Shown here: in pieces, positions 1 through 7,512 of the stretch
How positions within the stretch are numbered: position 1 is the stretch's first letter
Layout of the letters: each line of letters begins with the position of its first letter
Source: Bifidobacterium subtile
GTDB taxonomy: Bacteria > Actinomycetota > Actinomycetes > Actinomycetales > Bifidobacteriaceae
DNA: 64,000 nucleotides
Direction: 5' to 3'
Assembly (NCBI RefSeq): GCF_000741775.1
Contig: NZ_JGZR01000007.1
Span: 1-64,000, forward strand
The notes under the pieces: generated by a model
Told to the model about the DNA's origin: nothing
The model's database searches: none
The model's input: the letters and a program-made list of their open reading frames with translations, nothing else
Made by a program: the position numbers and the translations under genes

Positions 1-833
1 GGACGGCGCAGCGCCCATTCGGCCACGGCCAGGCTCAGGTCCGGGCCGTGCGCGTCGAGCAGGCTGCGGGCAGCGTGCAGCTCGCGCTTCGAGCGCGGCC
101 CGCCATCGGCTCCCGGCTGCAGGCCGCTGGGCACCGGCAGCCCGGCGTCGGCCAGCAGCAGGCGGAACCGGTCGCACAGCCGCCCGGCATCGGCGTCCGG
201 CTCCAAGCCGCCCGCTCCGGCCTCGAATCCCGATCCGGGGGATCCCCCGGTGGGGGGATGCCCCGTAGGGGCAGAGGGGTATTTGTTTGTTATTTGTCTA
301 TTGGTGGACATTTTCGACACTTTTCCGGTCAGAATGTCCACTCTCGAATCCGGCTCGGGGTGGGTGGACATTTTGTCACTGTCGAAAATGTCCACCCACG
401 AATCCGGCTCCTCGCCCGCCGCGTCGGGCTCCTCGCACGCCTCGGCTCCGGGATACTCCTCCGCTGCCTGCACCGGCTCGGTCTCGTCGGGCTCCTCGAT
501 GTCCTCGGGCTCGATCTCGACGGGGCAGCCGCGCATGACCACGTTCCACACCGTGCACCGGTGCCCAGGCCTGACCGTCAGCCCCGTGCGCGGGTTGTGC
601 GCGCTGAAGTCCTGATCGCCCGGCTCCAGATAGCCCTTCGCCACCAGGCAGTCCAAGGCGCGGCGCACCGTGCGCTCGTTGCAGCAGCACGCATCCGCGA
701 TGCTCGCCAGGGCCGGCCACGCGGCCTGCCCATCGTCGTAATACGCCTTCCTCGCCAGGAACACCAGAATGTTCTTCTCCGACGGCTTCAGCCCGCGCAC
801 CGTCCACGCCCACGCCTCGCACGCCCCGCTCAT
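1..833 (-). CDS. Replication-initiator-like helix-turn-helix protein (3' end beyond window)
   Basis: Reading the - strand from an ATG at 833, the frame stays open to the window edge, so the gene is partial at its C-terminus and at least 277 residues are visible. Residues about 15-75 form a winged helix-turn-helix: a stretch ending in YYDDGQAAW, then LASIADACCCNERTVRRAL, then KGYLEPG. This resembles the HTH domain of phage and plasmid replication starters. A long acidic, Pro/Glu-rich linker follows. It contains two copies of a VDI...KMST peptide encoded by the inverted repeats at 304-397. The C-terminal part is Ala/Leu-rich and unrecognised. The adjacent run of small overlapping genes supports a mobile-element setting. 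A replication role is inferred from the HTH type and the iteron-like DNA. A simple regulator is the alternative. Confidence 0.6.
   Translation of the reverse strand, partial: MSGACEAWAWTVRGLKPSEKNILVFLARKAYYDDGQAAWPALASIADACCCNERTVRRALDCLVAKGYLEPGDQDFSAHNPRTGLTVRPGHRCTVWNVVMRGCPVEIEPEDIEEPDETEPVQAAEEYPGAEACEEPDAAGEEPDSWVDIFDSDKMSTHPEPDSRVDILTGKVSKMSTNRQITNKYPSAPTGHPPTGGSPGSGFEAGAGGLEPDADAGRLCDRFRLLLADAGLPVPSGLQPGADGGPRSKRELHAARSLLDAHGPDLSLAVAEWALRR
304..397. repeat. Two iteron-like inverted repeats with GTGGACATTTT half-sites
   Basis: The half-site GTGGACATTTT and its complement AAAATGTCCAC occur as two inverted pairs. The right pair is perfect over 13 bases (362-374 against 385-397, 10-base spacer). 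The left pair (304-314 against about 331-341) is imperfect. Both lie inside the linker of the HTH gene at 1-833, where they encode a repeated VDI/MST peptide. Repeats inside an initiator gene are known from phage replication genes such as lambda O; that comparison is an inference. Confidence 0.6.
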
Positions 834-886
834 GACTCGCCCTCTTCGGATAATTCGCGCACGTCGCCGCGAGCGGGCACAATGGG

Positions 887-1576
887 ATGATGGAACTCGC
901 GGGGCTGACCAGAATCGTGGATACGGTCATGCGCGAGGAAGCCATCGACGCGCCCCGCCTGGCATGGGACTTCACAGACGGCCCGGCGGCCTTCCAGGCG
1001 ACCTACGTCCATCAGATGGACCACAAGGACGAGTACGGCGATTACGCGCAGATGCTCGTGGCCCAGATCCTCAAGGACACCGGAGGCGAGCGGCCGTGGT
1101 CGCACATATTCCACGTGCATCAGGGCCGCGCCGGGCTGTGGATGAAGCCCTGGATCGGAGAGGACTACGCCACGCTCAAGAAGATCCTCGGCATCGAGGC
1201 AGGCCGGAACGGGCCGAGATGGTCGCCCGTCAGCTTCATCCAGCACATCGACGACGCGGCGGGCGCCATGCGCTTCCCAGGAAGGCATCTGATCAGATAC
1301 GCGGCAGCGCTTCCCGAACGGCTCAGACGCGACGTGGACGAGGCGGACAAGACCATACTGCTCGGCTTCCGGCACAACACCGGAAACGCCCACCAGACCG
1401 CTGAGAACAATGACAAGACCAGAAGGCTGATATCCAAGCAGGTCGCCGACTACTGCCGGGAGACGAACCAGTCGAGCTGCTGGACCGACCAGCTGAGGAA
1501 CGGGCAGAGGGAACTGCCCATACCCAGGAACGTCATGGAGCTGCAGAACTCGCATCAGTACAGCCTCCCCGCCTGA
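887..1576 (+). CDS. Hypothetical protein of mobile element, 229 aa
   Basis: This frame runs from ATG at 887 (a second ATG is at 890) to a stop at 1576, divergent from the HTH gene ending at 833. I do not recognise the family. The protein is soluble, with no membrane segment or signal peptide. It has ordinary composition with balanced charge, unlike the Arg/Gly/Ala-rich readings of the other frames, which is why I accept it. Residues 80-110 include HIFHVHQGRAG and the C-terminal third is polar. Its 3' end overlaps by 22 bases the 3' end of the - strand gene at 1555. It is the only + strand gene in the first 4.3 kb, so it is probably transcribed on its own. Confidence 0.55.
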   Translation: MMELAGLTRIVDTVMREEAIDAPRLAWDFTDGPAAFQATYVHQMDHKDEYGDYAQMLVAQILKDTGGERPWSHIFHVHQGRAGLWMKPWIGEDYATLKKILGIEAGRNGPRWSPVSFIQHIDDAAGAMRFPGRHLIRYAAALPERLRRDVDEADKTILLGFRHNTGNAHQTAENNDKTRRLISKQVADYCRETNQSSCWTDQLRNGQRELPIPRNVMELQNSHQYSLPA

Positions 1577-2241
1577 ATCGCCTCGAGGACGCCCTGCACG
1601 GCCATATCCGCGCACTGCATGGCGAGCGGCTCCAAGCGCCTCTCGAACGCCTCGATATCGGCAGGCGGATCGGCCAGAAAGGCATGGACGCCCTTGCGCA
1701 GCGTGTCATCGAGAAACTCGTAGACCTCGTCCTTCATGGCCCGCTCCATGCTGTCCGTGAAGTCGAACGCGCGCGCCAGCACCAGCCGGTCGTGCTCGCT
1801 CAAAGCGGTCCGCGGATCGCGCCAGCTGCCATCGGAAGACGACTGCGGGCAGCGCTCCCTCACGGGAGGACGCCCGAGCGTGCCGGATTCCAACGCCTTG
1901 CGCGCCTGATCCGTCTCGCGCTCCACGCGCCTGGAATAGGCGTCGAACGTCAGCGACCAGCGCCGCTCGCGGCTGGTGCGCGCAGGGAGCTTCAAAAGCT
2001 GCTCGAATTCGAGGATCCGCAGGCAGTCCATAACCGACAGGTCCGGCGCATCCCGCTCCGTGGTCTGCTCGCGCAATCCTGTCTCCTCGGCCAGGCTCGC
2101 GGCCATGTCTCCTATCAGCGGGCCGGCGGGCGTGACATGGCCCTCGTCGTCGGCCCGGCCGGCCAATGCCAGCAGCGTGAGCTTCCCGCCCGGCCACGGC
2201 AGCCGTACCTCCAGCGCCCGCGCCATCATTCCCCAGCTCAT
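1555..2241 (-). CDS. Hypothetical protein of mobile element, 228 aa
   Basis: The start at 2241 is chosen because it overlaps the stop of the upstream gene as ATGA and is preceded by AAGGAGG. A longer frame to 2628 is Arg/Gly-rich nonsense. The protein begins MSWGMMARALEV and has an N-terminal part with LTLLALAGRADDEGHV, a phrase seen in helix-turn-helix replication proteins where an effector of copy or host control is read. A long charged helical C-terminus rich in Glu, Arg and Asp follows. No membrane segment is visible. It is the last gene of the ATGA-coupled run 3918-1555. Function is unknown. A DNA-binding or replication accessory role would fit the neighbours, but this is inference. Confidence 0.55.
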   Translation of the reverse strand: MSWGMMARALEVRLPWPGGKLTLLALAGRADDEGHVTPAGPLIGDMAASLAEETGLREQTTERDAPDLSVMDCLRILEFEQLLKLPARTSRERRWSLTFDAYSRRVERETDQARKALESGTLGRPPVRERCPQSSSDGSWRDPRTALSEHDRLVLARAFDFTDSMERAMKDEVYEFLDDTLRKGVHAFLADPPADIEAFERRLEPLAMQCADMAVQGVLEAIQAGRLY

Positions 2242-2594
2242 AGCATTGCCTCCTTCGCATGCCTTCCGGATACAGGGTCCCTGCCTGGCAGCAGGTGCCA
2301 GTTCTCCTCCTGCAGGTCGTCGTCCCCGCCGCATCCCGGCCAGCCCCACATCGGCCGGCCGCGGCATTCCAGATAGTTCTTCCTGATCAGAGCCGAGAGC
2401 GCTTCCCGCACCTTGTCCTCGCTCAGGGCGAGGACGTCGGCGAGGTCGCCCACGCTCGCCCTGGCCTCGAGACGGCCGGGCGACGCGAAATGCGCCAGAA
2501 ACGCCAGCACGAGCCGCGCGTTCGGCTCCAAGCCATACGCGCGCCACACCCACTGCGAGACGGCCTCCCGGCTCATCGGATCCACAACCCTCAT
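2238..2594 (-). CDS. Winged-helix DNA-binding protein, 118 aa
   Basis: Start at 2594 overlaps the previous stop (TGATG), giving 118 residues. The region SWGDLADVL-like at residues 45-75 (SVGDLADVLALSEDKVREAL, then SALIRKNYLEC) is a clear winged helix-turn-helix: a helix pair followed by a wing. The N-terminal LVLAFLAHFASPG precedes it, as in phage and plasmid helix-turn-helix domains where the host growth state is read. The tail is Gly/Asp/His-rich with two Cys (WPGCGGDDD) and is probably flexible. It is coupled by a four-base overlap to both neighbours. It is likely a regulator or replication accessory protein of the integrated element. Confidence 0.6.
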   Translation of the reverse strand: MRVVDPMSREAVSQWVWRAYGLEPNARLVLAFLAHFASPGRLEARASVGDLADVLALSEDKVREALSALIRKNYLECRGRPMWGWPGCGGDDDLQEENWHLLPGRDPVSGRHAKEAML

Positions 2595-2782
2595 CGCGAC
2601 CACCACCCGAACATCGCTTCGAGGACATAGACGATCATGACGCCCGCCATGAGCGCCAGGAGCGTGGCGGCGAAAAGTATCCGGTCATGCTCCTGGGGGT
2701 CGCCTTGCAGACCGCGCACCACCACGCCGAGGCCGAGTTGGCAGGCCAGCAGGCCAATCAGCACAATGTAGAACCAGCTCAT
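2591..2782 (-). CDS. Small two-span membrane protein, 63 aa
   Basis: The 63-residue product has two hydrophobic helices, residues 3-22 (FYIVLIGLLACQLGLGVVV) and about 38-58 (LFAATLLALMAGVMIVYVL). A short polar loop with QGDPQEHDR joins them, and the tail is WWSR. The topology is a hairpin with both ends on the same side. It overlaps its upstream and downstream genes by four bases. No family is recognised. Small hairpin membrane proteins of this kind are common in actinobacterial plasmids and integrative elements, where some are holins or transfer-associated. Neither role is shown here. Confidence 0.5.
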   Translation of the reverse strand: MSWFYIVLIGLLACQLGLGVVVRGLQGDPQEHDRILFAATLLALMAGVMIVYVLEAMFGWWSR

Positions 2783-3000
2783 CGCCCGCCTCCCTGCGTC
2801 GGGGCGCCGCGCAGCGTGCGCTCACGCTCGGCCCGGATATCCGCGTCCATGCCCAGCGCCTCAGTCAGGGAGTCACGCAACGCCCTGGCCTGCGCCTCGT
2901 CCAGCGTCACCACCTGGCCGCGCAGCCCGTAGGCCGAATCGTCCCGGATGCGCACCTCGAAAAAGCCCTGCACGACCCGCACCGCAACCATGCTCAACAT
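2779..3000 (-). CDS. Small soluble protein, 73 aa
   Basis: Starts at ATG 3000 behind GGGAGGCGG and overlaps the stop of the previous gene. The sequence has an N-terminal beta-rich part (VVQGFFEVRIRDDS) followed by a helix (LDEAQARALRDSLTEALG) and an Arg/Glu-rich tail. This beta-beta-alpha layout resembles small single-domain proteins of integrative elements. I do not recognise a family. Coupling by overlap to both neighbours supports expression as part of the run. Confidence 0.45.
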   Translation of the reverse strand: MLSMVAVRVVQGFFEVRIRDDSAYGLRGQVVTLDEAQARALRDSLTEALGMDADIRAERERTLRGAPTQGGGR

Positions 3001-3176
3001 TCCGACCGCCTCCCCGCCGTCACCAGCCGGCGCAACGCGCCGACCATCACCTGCGGCACGCCGATTGTTGTGCTCACATAGCAGTCCATCGACCCGTCAC
3101 GGGCGCTGGACGCCAATACCTGCTCGTCTGTCCTGCTCAAGCGCTTGCGCAGGCGCGTCACCGTCGACTCCATCAC
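2994..3176 (-). CDS. Small basic protein, 60 aa
   Basis: A 60-residue, Arg-rich protein starting MMESTVTRLRKRL. It overlaps the upstream gene stop at 3173 by four bases and the downstream start at 3000. A region containing VSTTIGVPQVMVGALRRL could be a short helix-turn segment but is too small for a firm call. No family is recognised. It is accepted because of the unbroken chain of overlapping genes on this strand. Confidence 0.4.
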   Translation of the reverse strand: MMESTVTRLRKRLSRTDEQVLASSARDGSMDCYVSTTIGVPQVMVGALRRLVTAGRRSEC

Positions 3177-3433
3177 TCGGCCCCCTTATCGATCTCGGCC
3201 ATCTCAGGCGCGACGATCAGCTCGTGTGCCAGGAAGGCGACCGTGGTGACGACGGCGAAGAATCCGCCGGCCGCGACGCACACCAGGTACGAGGGATGCC
3301 AGACACCGGCCAGGCCAATGAGGAAATAGAGCAGGAAGCCAAGCCCCGCATACACGCCCAGGCACATCGCCAGCACGCCCAGCCAGAACAGCACACCACG
3401 CAGCAGCGCGAAACGAGAAGAATCATTTTTCAT
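3173..3433 (-). CDS. Two-span membrane protein, 86 aa
   Basis: The product has two long hydrophobic stretches, residues about 12-40 (VLFWLGVLAMCLGVYAGLGF and following LLYFLIG) and 50-70 (LVCVAAGGFFAVVTTVAFL). A short acidic tail ends it. Start at 3433 overlaps the stop of the gene at 3430. It resembles other small actinobacterial mobile-element membrane proteins only in topology. It neighbours another membrane protein (3430-3918), so the two may act together at the membrane. This is an inference from position alone. Confidence 0.5.
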   Translation of the reverse strand: MKNDSSRFALLRGVLFWLGVLAMCLGVYAGLGFLLYFLIGLAGVWHPSYLVCVAAGGFFAVVTTVAFLAHELIVAPEMAEIDKGAE

Positions 3434-3918
3434 CGGGATGCCTCCGAATCGGCAGTCGAGCGCCGACGCTCGGCGTTGAGGAAATCACGGGACGCCCGCC
3501 AGTCCAGGACGGACGCGGCCAGCCACGCCGAGCACCCCGCCAGAGCGAGGAACACGGCAGCGCCTGCGGCCAGGAGAGCGACGCCCCGCCCGGCGGACGA
3601 GACGCATTCGATCAGCAGCAACGCCAGGAACAAGGCCGAGACCGCGGCAAGCACGATATTCTGCATGTAGCGGCGCGCCCGGCCATGCCAGTACGCCACC
3701 TCATCCACCACATCGGCAGCATGGGAGACAGTCGGACGCTTATGCCCGCCGTTCGCGGGATGCGCCGCCATCGCACGCCGGCGCTCGGCCGACGACACGC
3801 CCGGAGCGGAAAAATCAGGAAAAGTGACGCATGCGCCCGCCACGCCCCGCACGACACGCATACCATTGTCATCAGGCACCAAGGAAAAACCCAAGGTGCG
3901 CCTGTTAAAATCAGTCAT
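3430..3918 (-). CDS. Membrane protein, 162 aa, first gene of small-ORF run
   Basis: The ATG at 3918 is the first start of the - strand run. The N-terminal 85 residues are cytosolic, Arg/Asp-rich, and begin MTDFNRRTLGFSLVP. Two transmembrane helices follow at about residues 87-107 (NIVLAAVSALFLALLLI) and 112-135 (VALLAAGAAVFLALAGCSAW). A charged tail closes the protein. A plausible Shine-Dalgarno AAGGAG lies just upstream on the - strand. From here to 1555 each stop overlaps or nearly overlaps the next start, so the seven genes form one translationally coupled unit. Function is unknown. Confidence 0.5.
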   Translation of the reverse strand: MTDFNRRTLGFSLVPDDNGMRVVRGVAGACVTFPDFSAPGVSSAERRRAMAAHPANGGHKRPTVSHAADVVDEVAYWHGRARRYMQNIVLAAVSALFLALLLIECVSSAGRGVALLAAGAAVFLALAGCSAWLAASVLDWRASRDFLNAERRRSTADSEASR

Positions 3919-3994
3919 CGCAATGACTCCTTACTAGGGATCTGGACGGAAGAAGTTTCTGAAGGCTCATTCGTCCGGGTTCTTGTTATTGCAC

Positions 3995-4026
3995 GCCGGC
4001 CCGGTGGTCCTAAACACCGGGCCGGC
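3995..4026 (+). terminator. Strong GC hairpin followed by T-rich tract
   Basis: GCCGGCCCGGTG (3995-4006) pairs perfectly with CACCGGGCCGGC (4015-4026) around an eight-base loop, followed by ATTCTTTTATTT. It would stop rightward transcription. It lies between the small-gene operon and the repressor at 4058. Confidence 0.7.
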
Positions 4027-4057
4027 ATTCTTTTATTTATCTGCAAAAGCAACTTGG

Positions 4058-4282
4058 CTACACGAGTACCTCGGCAGCGTATGGATTATCGGAAAAACCA
4101 AAAACGAAATCAGAAGAAAGCCCATATCGGTTATGGAGAATCGCAATATCCCTGCTGTTCCAAGTAACTTTCTTATTTACTTTTAGAGAGACGGATGAAG
4201 CGGACAGGCCCATTACAGTGGCGAGAGCTCGGTAGCTAATGTTCTGGTCTTTTAGCCATTGTTTCATTGGATTGACCGCCAT
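4058..4282 (-). CDS. Small helix-turn-helix repressor, 74 aa
   Basis: I place the start at 4282 (MAVNPMKQW), behind GGGCG. The upstream extension to 4435 covers the promoter and is unlikely to be translated. The 74-residue protein has a Cro/C1-like fold: YRALATVMGLSASSVSLKV is the helix-turn-helix at about residues 15-34, and a second segment reads SRDIAILHNRYGL. It is divergent from a similar-sized HTH gene at 4396, with about 110 bases and several inverted repeats between them. This is the classic arrangement of a phage or element repressor/Cro pair. It may control the small-gene operon further left. Base composition is more AT-rich than the neighbours. Confidence 0.65.
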   Translation of the reverse strand: MAVNPMKQWLKDQNISYRALATVMGLSASSVSLKVNKKVTWNSRDIAILHNRYGLSSDFVFGFSDNPYAAEVLV

Positions 4283-4303
4283 TTCGCCCTTTTGTTCATC
4301 CAC

Positions 4304-4365
4304 ATTCAACAGGATAGCGTTGATTTTGCTTAAACGCAAATTAACAGATAGACTGTGTGTTGAAT
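4304..4365. promoter_or_regulatory. Divergent promoter/operator of the HTH pair
   Basis: The region between the two HTH genes has ATTCAACA (4304-4311) in inverted orientation to TGTTGAAT (4358-4365). A second inverted pair, TTTGC...GCAAA, lies around 4325-4340. Both fit operators for dimeric Cro/C1-type regulators. This is read from symmetry only. Confidence 0.45.
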
Positions 4366-4395
4366 CAGTTCGAACAAATGACAAGAAGGATGAAA

Positions 4396-4767
4396 ATGGC
4401 TTTGCAAACCGTGAATGGCGTTGGTCTCGACGCAACCCGCGTAGAGGAGACCATCTCCTTCAATGTGAAGATCCGACTTGCTGCCTTAGGCCTGAATCAG
4501 TCTGCGTTAGCGGATTACCTAGGTATTAAGCGTTCTACAATTTCTGTGAAATTAAACGGCAAAAGCGTATGGACTGTGCCTGATCTTGTTAATACTGCGA
4601 ATTATTTAGAAACGACGCCTGAGGCTCTCATGGACGATTCCATGATGAGTCAGATGCCGAGCAGAAATAAAAATGCCGCAGTCGCTGATACGCGACCACG
4701 GCATTCGGCAAGTGCCCCCGCGGGGATTCGAACCCCGGACACGCTGATTAAGAGTCAGCTGCTCTAA
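4396..4767 (+). CDS. Cro/C1-type helix-turn-helix regulator, C-terminus running into tRNA-Lys
   Basis: The start at 4396 (MALQTVNG) follows AGAAGG. GTG 4357 and ATG 4390 are alternatives. Residues about 28-60 form a Cro/C1 HTH (LGLNQSALADYLGIKRSTI), followed by a helix with VPDLVNTANYLET. The recognised domain ends near 4660. The remaining frame is low-content sequence that crosses into the complement of tRNA-Lys, with its stop inside the tRNA gene. This suggests that the original 3' end was lost or replaced at an integration junction. It is divergent from the repressor at 4282 and probably forms a two-regulator switch with it. Confidence 0.6.
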   Translation: MALQTVNGVGLDATRVEETISFNVKIRLAALGLNQSALADYLGIKRSTISVKLNGKSVWTVPDLVNTANYLETTPEALMDDSMMSQMPSRNKNAAVADTRPRHSASAPAGIRTPDTLIKSQLL

Positions 4768-4786
4768 CCAACTGAGCTACAGGGGC
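4713..4786 (-). tRNA. tRNA-Lys (anticodon CTT)
   Basis: On the - strand the 74-base gene starts GCCCCTG and ends CGGGGGC plus discriminator A. These form a seven-pair acceptor with one G-T pair. The D arm has GCTC...GAGC with GGTT in the loop. The anticodon stem GCTGA/TCAGC encloses CTCTTAA, giving anticodon CTT. The T arm is CGGGG TTCGAAT CCCCG. CCA is not encoded. The integrated element lies on its 3' side. Confidence 0.95.
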
Positions 4787-4855
4787 ATTGGTTAGTTCCT
4801 TGAACCGAGTGACTACTTTACTCGTAAATCACCCCGTCGCAAACCGGCGTGTCGG

Positions 4856-5216
4856 ACCGTAAGCGAACAGTGCAGTGCGCTGTTCGTAGGTTCGACTGAG
4901 CAGCCGCTAAGGCTGCGAAGAGCGAAGCCGAAGGCTGAGCTACGGCTGGATGACTATGAGGCCGGGCCTACGGTTTTGTTTTGCACTATAAAGTCGAGCC
5001 GTTAAGCGGACAGTCCACGAACTGTCCGTAGGCGAAGTGAGGCTCCGCCAAAGCCGAAAGCTGGGCTACGATTAGCATGCTGTCAGACCAAAGCCTGCGG
5101 ATCGCGGGGACCGTTAAACAGGCAACGCGGTCGTTGCCTGTAGGCTCGACCGAGCGCCCGCCAAGGCCGTGAAGCTGAGCGTTGAAGCGAGTAACGGTAA
5201 CGCGGCGTCGGCTGGA
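4856..5216. ncRNA. Three diverged tandem hairpin repeats with covarying stems
   Basis: The 440-base gene-free stretch holds three related units starting near 4856, 4996 and 5109. Each begins (G)CCGT(T)A followed shortly by a hairpin: CGAACAG/CTGTTCG (4864-4870, 4880-4886), CGGACAGT/ACTGTCCG (5007-5014, 5021-5028) and CAGGCAACG/CGTTGCCTG (5119-5127, 5132-5140). All are followed by TAGG or GTAGG. The stems differ in sequence but keep pairing. In the first and third units the flanks also pair (CCGTA/TACGG; CCGTTA/TAACGG), closing a larger structure. This suggests selection on RNA or DNA structure. I know no named family that matches. Confidence 0.45.
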
Positions 5217-5254
5217 ATAGTGAATAATGGATGCGTGGAAACGAGGTGAGATAT

Positions 5255-6565
5255 ATGCCGGAATGCACAGGGCATGCGGGGCGTTTTGCGCCGACTCCCT
5301 CGGGGCGTCTGCACATCGGCAACGTCTACGCGATGCTGGCCGCGTGGCTGTCGGCGCGTGCTTGCCCCGGCGGCCGTATCGCCTTGCGCATCGAGGACAT
5401 CGATGTGCCGCGCGTTGTGCCCGATGCTGACCGGTGGATCATGGACGATTTGGCGTGGCTTGGTCTTGATTGGGACGGCGAGCCCGTATACCAGTCGCAG
5501 CGCGGCGAGATTTATGAATCGGCGCTGCGGGCGCTCGCAAGCCGACCGATGCCCGAGGCGGCAGCCGCTGTGGCGATGGCTGCTTCGAGCGATTCGCACG
5601 AGAGTGAGTGCGGTCGAGCAGGAATCGATAGCACAGGAATTGGTGACGCGGGAACCGGCCCTCGCAACGCTATACGCGGTGTCCCTCTGACGGCTGATGC
5701 GGCAGCAGCGCCAACGGCCGCCGGCCTCGTGCACGATTCCTCGTTGATTTACCCGTGCTTTTGTTCGCGTGCGGAAATCCGCGCGGCGTCCGCGCCGCAG
5801 GAGGGCGATGGCTTCACCGTCTACCCGGGGACATGCAGACAACTGCTGCTCAAGAACCCCGACGAAGTGCGCGGCAGACTGGCCGCAGGTGCCCAGCATT
5901 CGTTCCGCATTGCGATGCCTCCGGCGCAGTCCCCGCTGGCGTCGATTGCATTCGAGGATCAGATTTTCGGCGTGCAGCGTTTCGACCTCGCCCGCGATGT
6001 GGGCGATTCGGTCGTGCGGCGCTCGGACGGGCTGTTTTCCTACCAGCTGGCCGTGGTGGTCGACGATCTGCTCATGGGCGTGGACGACATCGTGCGCGGG
6101 CGGGATTTGCTGCGCTCCACCGCGCTACAAATTTGGATTCGTCGCCAGTTGCTCGCAGCCGGATTCGGAGTCGACTCCATGCAAGGATTTGGTAGCGTCG
6201 CGGCTTCCGGCACGAATCACGGTGCGGTGCAGCAACCAGACCAAAATCCGAGCGCGGCGAACCCGCGATACACCCATCTGCCGCTGATCGATGACGGCAC
6301 GGGCCGCAGACTCGCCAAGCGCGACCGCGATCTCGACATGGGCGCGCTGCGGGAGTCCGGGGCCAATCCGCGCCAAATCATCGGATACTGCGCGTGGCTG
6401 CTAGGTCTGCGCGAGCCGGGCGACCCCGTCCCTGTCCCCATGACGCCAGACGAGGCGCTGAAGTTGTTCAGGCGCGATGGTTGGAACGACCTACGCACGG
6501 ATCCCACGGATCGTGAGATTAAGCCGGATACGATATCCCATTTCATGGATTGCAGGGATGCTTAA
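5255..6565 (+). CDS. gluQ: Glutamyl-Q tRNA(Asp) synthetase
   Basis: GluQRS attaches glutamate to queuosine in tRNA-Asp and is a short class I synthetase lacking an anticodon-binding domain. The start is set at 5255, behind GAGGTGAG. An upstream ATG at 5231 has no ribosome site. Visible family marks are the HIGH-type signature PSGRLHIGN near residue 15, RIEDIDVPR shortly after, Cys pairs CFC and a later Cys in YPGTCR that fit the zinc site, and a KMSKS-equivalent RLAKRD near residue 355. At 436 residues it is longer than the usual roughly 300. The excess is mainly an Ala/Ser-rich insertion between about 5545 and 5740. Discriminating GluQ from a truncated GltX rests on the missing C-terminal domain. 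Confidence 0.85.
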   Translation: MPECTGHAGRFAPTPSGRLHIGNVYAMLAAWLSARACPGGRIALRIEDIDVPRVVPDADRWIMDDLAWLGLDWDGEPVYQSQRGEIYESALRALASRPMPEAAAAVAMAASSDSHESECGRAGIDSTGIGDAGTGPRNAIRGVPLTADAAAAPTAAGLVHDSSLIYPCFCSRAEIRAASAPQEGDGFTVYPGTCRQLLLKNPDEVRGRLAAGAQHSFRIAMPPAQSPLASIAFEDQIFGVQRFDLARDVGDSVVRRSDGLFSYQLAVVVDDLLMGVDDIVRGRDLLRSTALQIWIRRQLLAAGFGVDSMQGFGSVAASGTNHGAVQQPDQNPSAANPRYTHLPLIDDGTGRRLAKRDRDLDMGALRESGANPRQIIGYCAWLLGLREPGDPVPVPMTPDEALKLFRRDGWNDLRTDPTDREIKPDTISHFMDCRDA

Positions 6566-6578
6566 CCATAGCCGAGCC

Positions 6579-6790
6579 GCGTATCTCGCCTATCTGTAGT
6601 GCATTTCGCGGGTTGCCTAGGTGTATCTCGCCTATCTGTAGTGCGGATATCGCGCCATTCCGCCTATCAGCGGCCGAAAATGGCTGTTATGGCTCTGTGA
6701 TACCCGGCATGCTGTTACCGAGGCACTACACATAAGGGAGATAGATATCCGGATACTCGCAAATCAACTACAGATAGCGTAGATATGCCT
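6579..6790. repeat. Palindromic intergenic element, family A copy 1
   Basis: Two tandem copies of GTATCTCGCCTATCTGTAGT (6581 and 6623) are followed by a central imperfect hairpin. Two inverted copies then follow, near 6722 (GCACTACACATAAGGGAGAT) and 6766. The two-plus-two layout matches elements at 14930 and 46108, though the sequence is more diverged. It lies just after gluQ. Confidence 0.6.
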
Positions 6791-6949
6791 TGTACGACCC
6801 GATTTCGGCGAGCGAAACAGATCTGTTGCTGCAATGAATCGAGGCGTTGCCTATTCGACGGATTCAGGCCATGAGTATGCACAAGTTTTATCGTAATATC
6901 GTTGTATTTTGGTCATTTCCCATGCTTTTGCATGGCGCGTAGCCTTTTC

Positions 6950-7382
6950 ACGGTTCATTAGGCACATTTTCGGAAATATGCCATCGCGTGCAGCGAAATG
7001 TTCCTGCCTTACGTTTTGAAGAATGGCGGTACTCCGCCAAAGTAGCGAGTGCATGATGTGGTGTCTACTTGGCGAAGTGCCTAACGAGCGAAAAAAAGAC
7101 CTAATGAATGACGATTGTGGCCGCCCGACTGCCCGACGCCATCCAAAGCCGACTCCCCGGCGCAAATGGCATGACGTAAACGGCATGACAGTGAGGCAGC
7201 CACTCTTGCAGCCGCGAAAACCCATTCATTAGGTCTTTTTTTCGTTCATTAGGCCTTTTCGAAAGTATCCGAATGTTTCGCCTTTCATGCAATCCCTGAA
7301 ATTCCGCCGTTTCTTGGAATGCGGCGCAATCGGAAAAGTCCTTGCGCGGATGGGGTTGCGTAATAATGTGCCTAATGAACGA
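6950..7382. repeat. Nested inverted-repeat element, family B copy 1
   Basis: Outer arms GTTCATTAGGCACAT (6952-6966) and ATGTGCCTAATGAAC (7366-7380) are perfect inverted repeats. The inner arms at 7089-7110 and 7223-7244 match over 22 bases and contain a seven-A run flanked by CCTAATGAA units. The surrounding arms extend with few mismatches to 7075 and 7258. No gene is visible between 6566 and 7512; the short frames here are Arg/Lys-rich and overlap the repeats. Confidence 0.6.
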
Positions 7383-7512
7383 CGGGTGAGGTGAGCGGGA
7401 ATAGGCATTAGGCATCGCGGCATCGCTTGAAAACGCCTGAAAGCGCTTGAAATCAAGCAACTCAGGGTGTTTGAGCTGCTTCGAGGGAAAACCCAACACT
7501 GCGCAACCAGCC

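Noticed and set aside
830..1615. 261-residue - strand frame opposite 887-1576
   Set aside because: Gly/Arg/Val-rich with no features; the + frame has ordinary protein composition. The choice is not beyond doubt.
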